Source: Opisthocomus hoazin (lineage: Eukaryota > Chordata > Aves > Opisthocomiformes > Opisthocomidae). Taken from it: a stretch of 64,000 nucleotides of DNA. Location: NCBI RefSeq assembly GCF_030867145.1, contig NC_134416.1, positions 22,573,514 to 22,637,513 of the forward strand, written 5' to 3'. Below the pieces are notes generated by a model. That model ran no database searches and had not been told where the DNA came from. It saw only the letters and a list, made by a program, of their open reading frames with translations. Position 1 is the first letter of the stretch. Every line of letters starts with the position of its first letter. Below are positions 12,867 to 64,000 of the stretch, one piece after another. The position numbers and the translations under genes were made by a program.

Positions 12867-13139
12867 GTGGAAAGTATAACCTCTGTGGTGAGATGTTCAA
12901 CCATCACTGATCACAGAACACTGGCAAGCCCTGTTGCCACAGCTACTTCAGCTGCTGGGTCTACATTGCACCACACTAACATCTCAGCTGAGGTCACTCC
13001 TGCCACCACATGGACAACCGAAAGTAGCTCAGGGTTCAACACCATGTCTGCTACCAGCAGCTCAGCTGCTACAACAGGAACTCCACAATTACAAAGCTTC
13101 TCAGATGCGCAGGACAGCAGAAAGCAGAGCTTAAGCTGA
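12867..13139 (+). other. Ser/Thr-rich open frame of unknown status
   Basis: An open frame of 90 codons in which Ser, Thr and Ala dominate after residue 20 (for example VATATSAAGSTLHHTNISAE and NTMSATSSSAATTGTPQ). The composition resembles a mucin-like extracellular stalk. I recognise no protein and see no signal peptide, transmembrane segment or convincing splice sites in the same frame. It could be a chance frame, a pseudogene scrap or an exon of an unannotated gene. Confidence 0.2.
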
Positions 13140-14322
13140 CCCGACACTGGTGGTACTGCAGCAGAACAGCCGGCGGGACCACTTTGGTCTGCACGTGCTA
13201 CAGTAAGAATAAGCGTAGACCATTCACTCAGCTGGACTCTCTGCTCCAGCACCACAGGACAGCTCTATTTCATACCGCAGAAGCATGTACTCTTAAGGGG
13301 AGGAACAGCAGAGGTTTGCTGCCTTAACTGAGCTCCCTATTGCTGTGACAACAGTAAAGCACCCTGATGACATCTGTTCATCTATGAAGAACGTAAAAGT
13401 GAGACTTAACATTCAAGTCTTGAATGAGGAATACCGGGGAGTATCCAAAGAAAGATTATTTTTTAAATTTGAAATTGAGTGAGTAGCAAGTATTTTTACT
13501 CCTTGTCAAAGACTGGATTTTATGCTAACTCCCGTACAGGAAAAATACATCTAATGCAGCATATAGTAGGTGAGCAGGAGGATGCAAGCACAAGCCGTAC
13601 ATGAGAAATCATGCTCTTTTGCAGATTATACAAAAGCAGCAATTAACACAAACAGGATTTAGGGATGGAAGGCGATGTGGTAAGAATTCCAGGTATGTGA
13701 GCAAAGCATCAAGTTAGTCCATGAATACATCCACCTACTGTCTGCTGAGACACAGGCTTCTTGCACCACACACTTTCAAAGTGTAGCTCGTAAAGCCTTC
13801 AGCATATGTCAAACCTCAACTCTTTACAATCATTGAAGCAAACCTTGCCAGGAAAGGCAGAAAGGAATTATACTGCAGAAAATCCATACTGAATCCAAGG
13901 CAGGAGGTACATCAAGACAGTGCCTTTGATCTCACCAATGCAATCTTTTACATGTGTCATACAGAAGTTAGCTGCACCTGTGGTTAACAAAATTCATGGT
14001 CTTCCATTAATAGACATGCACTACTCTCTGTAGGTCCTTTACACAGCTAGTCACATCACTGTTACCACAGTCACCTATACTTGAACTCCAATGTCTTTCT
14101 GTTCCTTAACTACTCTAGTACCTATACAAGTGTGATTGCTATGGTACTGCTTACTACAATGTTCTTGACTGACACTCCCCCTTCCCCCCACATGCCTTTC
14201 CAAAACCAGTCCAAAACTCAGAGACATTCAGCAACTGAAGATTTTCTGTACTTTTATATAATTCTTCAGAGTATGATTCTTCATAAAACTCTCCACAGTA
14301 GCATTTAAAGTCTAAAATCGGC

Positions 14323-14328
14323 TTTATT
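14323..14328 (-). terminator. OXR1: Candidate distal OXR1 poly(A) signal
   Basis: TTTATT on + reads AATAAA on the OXR1 strand, about 2.16 kb after the stop codon. It is the most distal of five such hexamers in this stretch. The choice is inference. Confidence 0.35.
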
Positions 14329-15202
14329 TGCAATATGAGATTAGGATAGAGAATAAGCACTTGAATTAATGTGTTTTGTCGGCAAGGATAATCTGAGGCG
14401 CATTTTTTTTTTTTTCTTAAAATGGCTGAAGACAGCGTATTTCACTATCACCACTTCCCACTGGGCTTTCGAAAACGAAACAAAAAAATCCCCCAAAGGA
14501 TGAGCAAATGCATCCTATATATTCAGCGAAGTTATTAAATGAAGAGCAATAATCTGCATTTGTGCTTCTAAGAAAACTCCAACTTCTAATAAAACTCCAA
14601 CTCAAGTTTATTTTTACATATATTTAGATTTATTTGCTATACATCACTGTGACCTTATAGTACTTAAAATCCATTACAGGATTTTTTTGTTGTTGTAATA
14701 ATCAGTCTTAACTCCACAAAGACAATAATACTGCTGTGGAAGACCAAAGGGGAGAAAAGCCATTTCAATTTATTTACAGTTCCTTATTCTGTAAACATTT
14801 AGTCTACACATTGTACTAAGTTCTAATAAGGATAAAGAGCTATACACAGACACAGGAAACAAAGCCCTGTATTTCTATTCCTATTGAGTATTAGCATATT
14901 ATAGATGAAACCTCTGCCCTTTCTCATTACCATAGCAGTAAGCTGTCTTCAAACAAGTTTTTAAAACTGTCCAGAGATGTAAATATTTTGAAATAATATA
15001 CAACTACATCTACTTAAGCCAACTCATTTGGCTTTTATTCCATTTCTAGAATAATTTAAAGTGCTATAAGCAACCCGTCAATCAACATTTCTCTATAATA
15101 ACAAAACTACTTTAAACATTAATTTACAAGATAATATACAATGTTCATCTGAAATAGCTGAAATATCAGCACAAAGTCAGTCACTGTCACACTTAACAGC
15201 AA

Positions 15203-15223
15203 TTTTTTTTTTTTTTTTTTTTT
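15203..15223 (+). repeat. Poly-T run (21 T) in probable OXR1 3'UTR
   Basis: A homopolymer run followed by GTTGTTGTTTTG. On the OXR1 strand this is an A-rich tract inside the probable 3'UTR and could prime falsely in oligo-dT cDNA. Confidence 0.85.
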
Positions 15224-16485
15224 GTTGTTGTTTTGTTTTCGCAGAACACAGAATAAAAGCTTCGAAACAAACAGTTTTGTTGAGCTGTTATTGCCACAAT
15301 GGCTTATCAATTTTCCTACAAAAGTGGACAAGAGCTACTGGAACTGTATTCTAGCCTGTCATTTTTTTTTTTTTTTTGAGGTCACATGACAGTAAGTTTG
15401 CATATTCCACGAGTGTACTGAATTACAATATTGTCTACCTATAGTACATTATCTCATTTTAATCAGAGCTGGTGCTAACTGTAAATTTACAACATAGACC
15501 CACTCAAAAACATCACAACTATTTTTTTCTTTGGACAGGAATAAGCTATATTCTTGGAGTTGATGTGCTACACGGCTACAACAGTATAACAGTATAGATC
15601 TGACACTTTATGTTGAAAAAAGATGCATCTGCTTCTGTACTTTTAATGCCCTACTATAGCTACAAATTGTTCACCAAGTTTTGCTTGCTTTAGCCTTTTA
15701 GTTTTGTGGAACTATGGTTCTTCTATTCCCTTGCTATGCGCTAAGTCCTTGCCACGTAGCTCAATATTGTCAGCATTTGTCCCAAACCTGCAGATCGTTA
15801 ACAGCATGTGCAAAACACTCTTTAATACAATCAGCATGCAGCTAGAATACGTATTAACTGACTTTTTTCTAAACATGAACAACAAACAAGACAAGTGGCA
15901 CTGTTGACTTTGGATATCTTCTAACTTCCCCGTATGTGCTGAGAAGGAATGCAAGGCTTCTCGTCTATTTGTGGCACCATATGAATTAACCCATCGTTGG
16001 TCCGGACCAATCTCTGCAGTACTGCTGCCAAATACCCACACGCAGCTTTCTTCTTATATAGGTTCACAGAGGGCAACTTCATTCATAGACATAATCTGAA
16101 TACAAAAATAATAAGCTATATTCAATGAAGCAGCCCCCTAGCAGGATTGCAGAAAGGTGTGTGTGGGAAACCTGGGAGGCAACTGTAATAAGGATAAGAA
16201 AATTTTGTATGCTGCGATGCTCAAAGTAACTGATGTTAATTTTTAGTCCACGTGATCTATATTTTGTAAAAGTGTCTACAGCTTAGAAAAAGTAGGACAG
16301 TATATTACAGATGCGAGAGCATGAAAAAAAGTCAGCTATTTCAAAACAACAACTAGATGGCCACGCTGAAAACTTACAAAAAAATCAAAATGGTAAAATG
16401 GTACATTATATTGCTCGTAGGGATTTCTGAGCTGCGCTGATTCATGTCAGGTTTGGGACAACACCCTGTAGAAATAGCTAAATAC

Positions 16486-60863
<44,378 letters not shown>

Positions 60864-63800
60864 CTGTTGAGCAAATAAGAATGTTGTTATAGCAGGTGCC
60901 TTTTACATCAAACTCTTATCTTTACTAAGTTTTGTGTAATGCTAACAAAAAAAAGTGCTCTTAAACCCCCAAACAAACAAAAATCTAACCAAACTTAACC
61001 CAGAGCATCAGTAATAAGAAACAAGCATAAAATAAGTTCTTGTAACAGTAAGCTTATAGCAGACCTTTTGCCAGCACGACACAGACAGGACTTTCCAACT
61101 TCATGACATTACTTTTGCATGGAAAAGCTCTCCTACGAAACCAACAAGACTGCTTGAGATGCTTACAGTGTAAAAATAAAAGAAACGAAATGGGAAAAAC
61201 AATAAAAACCTAAACACAACAATAATCTCTCAAGGTAGAAATCCTCCACAATCTTTTAAGCTTTGTCTGCCAAAGAGCCCAGTACAATTGCATAGATCTG
61301 TACGACTCTATTATGAAGTCGACACTGGTAAGAAATGAACGGTAGAAACCACCTGCTCTAACCTTAACTCCCTAAGCTAGTCAATGCAGAACAACAGGAA
61401 CATCAAGGTAGATCTGACCATTCTGCCCGTGGGAAACGCCTAACAATGCTCAGTGTCTCCAGCAGCCAGGTACCTAACTTTGAGGATACCACTGTTAGGC
61501 AAATTAAATCCCACATTACTTGGTACAACTGAACAATCTGAACAGCAGAGATCAAATGTTGATAAATAGTGTCAGAAAAAAAACAAGTATCAAAGAACTT
61601 ATTTGTCTCACAGGAAATCATCATTCAACCCTGCCTTTCAAAATAAGCTAAGCAGAAATTCTACGAGTTTTAGAAGAGGAGCACTACAAGGGGACTGTGA
61701 ACATGCTCAATTGTATCTGCAGGACTCCAGCTTTTCCACTCTTGTCAAAAAAACTGAGCAGTACACAGCCTTCATAAAACATTTCTCACATTTAAATATA
61801 CTTTTGACTGGAGTTCTCCATGCCAAGTCCCTTGCTACCACAAATATATTACATCTTCCATTACCAAGTATCAAATGCTTTTAAGAAGCCTGTACCTTAA
61901 TGTCCCATCTTGAAAAAGGATAAATCCATTCCACATTTCTACAAAACTTTCTATTCAGTTAGGTCATATTACTGACATTACTGAGACACTGCTAAAATTC
62001 AGGATGTTTGCCAAGCATATGCATCCTCTTACCCAAGTGTTAACATGAGGCTGATATCAAGCTCGTGTTGATGGAGTAATTATTGCTTACAAAGCATGTG
62101 GATTAGAGTTTAGGACTAACCACCTATTAGACTATGCCGTTCCCTTAATTTTTCAGGATTATGGTCGTATAATTTGGTTGGACAAGCACAACCTAAGGTT
62201 CATGAAATCCATAAAACATCTGTCTGTTTTGAGATATAATATTTTTCCAGTTTTGGCATAGATTGTGGCCTATATATAGAAACCGTATAACATGAAACTG
62301 CAGTTTTAAGAACCAAAGAATTCACCGGGTTTGTGATCAGTTTCCATTATATCAATAAACTTCTTTTCAGTGTTCAGATTGTTTTTCCAAGTTAAAACAG
62401 GTTTGACTGTTGGCAAAATTGGGAAAAGAATAGAGCTAATTATAACAATGGAATATTTAAGAAAAAAAAGAAATAGTGGGAAAACATGATTTAAGGCTCA
62501 AATACCTTGAGACACACAGGCCTTATCAGATCTAGCTGTAGCTGCTGCGTGTTCTGGTTACAGACTTAAGAAATTTGAATTTTATTTCCCCCCAAATTTA
62601 ACAACATGCCTCAAATTTTGATAAGGATAAGTAATAGAAGTGCTGGGATTAAGGAAAATGCTACAAGTTTGGGTTCCGTTAGATAGTTTATAAGGTTGGC
62701 GTGAAAGACAAATCAGATGAGACATATAGGGCTCTGAATGCACACTGTGACCTTTCATTATTAGACATGTTTTTATTCCATATGCATTTATATTCTAAAC
62801 AAAACAAAATAGAAAATGCACTTGCTGCAAGAGCACAAAAATTAAAAATTTACCTTCCATGCCCTGTTAAGTCAACACTGAGTCATTAGATACCAAACGT
62901 GCTAGGAAACAGACTTGTTTTACAACTGCAATATTACAATTCAAACAGGTAGATTAAAGAGCGTCAGTTAAGTTTCATAATCTCATTACTTGCTCTATAC
63001 ATCAATTCAGGCAGGAACTAAGAGCAACTTAAAACTCAATCTGGAAAATAAACCTCCAGAAAGCAGTAATGTTGAAGACACCATCATTCTACATCAAAAG
63101 CTCCAAAAGTACTACTACAGTAATACATACATTAGTTGCTCTTTCAGGAAACACACGATTTCAGGCAGCAAGCAAGACCGTGCCAAGATACCAGTTTACT
63201 ACCAGGTTTCTGCTGAAACTGAACTTGATGGTATGAGACAAGTTATTTCTTGTGGTGTCCAGATACGTAAGCTTATCAAGATAGATGCGCTTAGCATACT
63301 ACCTGTAAGAACTCTAAAAGGCATTTTTCAGAGTTACTATGTTTTATACCTTAAAATGGTTGCATTTTTTAAGAGTTACACATCAGGGAAACACTTTATT
63401 CTCTCATACATACAGACAACTGTACCTTGGGTTAAAGGAGTCCACTTCCCTGCAGTGGGATGGTCAAGGTAGTCTACAAATGTCTGTGCTTTAAGGGCTG
63501 TGATAGGTGAAGGTGGCATGATTTTTTTTTTTTTTTTTTTTTGAGTCCTTTTTGACTTTAATGTTAGAATTCATCCTATTTCTGAGGATGGTATAGAAAT
63601 TAGGCAACAAAGAATGGAACAAAGATTTTTTCATAATGCTGTTTAAAGTCAGTTTTAAATGCTAAACACCAGCAATTAAAGCTCACAGATCAAATTAATT
63701 CTGTTCATCACAAATAAGGCTACACCCAAAGGTCAATATGCAGTTCCCCCCCTAGCCAAAGAGGGAAAGAGTATACTCCTAATGCCTTAAAAATATACAC

Positions 63801-64000
63801 AAACCTCAGAAAATTAGTCTTACAATCACCTATCAGAGCAACAAGAGGGTATGTGAAGCTAGTTTGAGAAGCAACAGGAAAATGGCAAACAAAAAAGATG
63901 TGCACCTAAAGCTGTTTAAGTTAGACTTATCTATTCTCTACATCAGTTTTTAAATTACTGAATAATTAAATGCATCTGTTACTGTTTTCATAGTGGTGAA
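60864..64000 (-). other. OXR1: OXR1 intron upstream of the large exon, incomplete
   Basis: Intronic sequence running off the window. I looked for the GRAM and LysM exons expected next and did not recognise them. The + frame at 62990-63472 starts at TTG and has no recognisable similarity. A run of 21 T lies at 63522-63542. Confidence 0.65.
63522..63542 (+). repeat. Poly-T run (21 T)
   Basis: A homopolymer run in the OXR1 intron. I looked for a retroposed sequence beside it and recognised none. Confidence 0.85.

Larger units (their letters stand above)
7605..14300. other. Intergenic region between ABRA and OXR1
   Basis: A/T-rich DNA between the 3' ends of two converging genes. It holds a CR1 copy at 9798-10452, a CR1 3' fragment at 12347-12424 and a Ser/Thr-rich open frame at 12867-13139 of unknown meaning. 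I see no other gene, tRNA or conserved exon structure. Confidence 0.6.
14300..16485 (-). other. OXR1: Probable OXR1 3'UTR
   Basis: Sequence after the OXR1 stop codon on the - strand. Several AATAAA hexamers on that strand (TTTATT on +) lie at 15034-15039, 14769-14774, 14629-14634, 14607-14612 and 14323-14328. A UTR of 1.4-2.2 kb is therefore plausible, with the most distal signal near 14323. Two long T runs on + (15203-15223, 15362-15377) appear as A runs in the transcript. The true 3' end cannot be fixed from sequence alone. Confidence 0.5.

Noticed and set aside
62990-63472. 160-codon open frame on +
   Set aside because: It starts at TTG, has no recognisable domain, and lies in an OXR1 intron; the composition looks like chance in A/T-rich DNA.

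Overview
This 64 kb window is vertebrate nuclear DNA, almost certainly from a bird. Genes are split by GT-AG introns of hundreds of bases to 22 kb, and the recognisable interspersed repeats are mostly CR1 LINEs, the dominant avian retroposon, several ending in the CR1-type tandem octamer ATTCTGTG. There are no bacterial or organelle features. I cannot name the species.

Layout. ABRA (STARS, actin-binding Rho-activating protein) lies complete on the + strand at 746-7503: two coding exons separated by a 5.5 kb intron. About 6.7 kb of intergenic sequence follows. The rest of the window is the 3' part of OXR1 (oxidation resistance 1) on the - strand. Nine coding exons run from 60863 down to the stop at 16486, with a probable 3'UTR to about 14.3 kb. 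ABRA and OXR1 converge tail to tail, the arrangement I recall from mammals. The OXR1 exons join into one open frame of 1,786 nt (595 codons with the stop), covering the long acidic disordered region, the linker and the whole C-terminal TLDc domain. The N-terminal LysM and GRAM exons were not found and should lie beyond 64 kb.

Repeats. I count ten clear or probable CR1 copies plus three more decayed fragments. The best preserved, at 46671-47666, keeps a 300-codon open reading frame of the reverse transcriptase C-terminal part. One probable solo retroviral LTR sits at 42232-42669. Long G and T runs are scattered through the OXR1 introns.

Most interesting point. In the 22 kb OXR1 intron, at about 38977-39056 (-), there is a clear homologue of the alternative first exon of the short TLDc-only OXR1 isoform. 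In this sequence its start codon reads GTG and its third-last codon reads TAA, although the splice donor and a CpG-rich, CRE-like promoter segment upstream are still visible. The short isoform therefore appears unable to be translated here by the usual route. I saw no wholly novel biological system; the window is otherwise ordinary gene, intron and repeat sequence.
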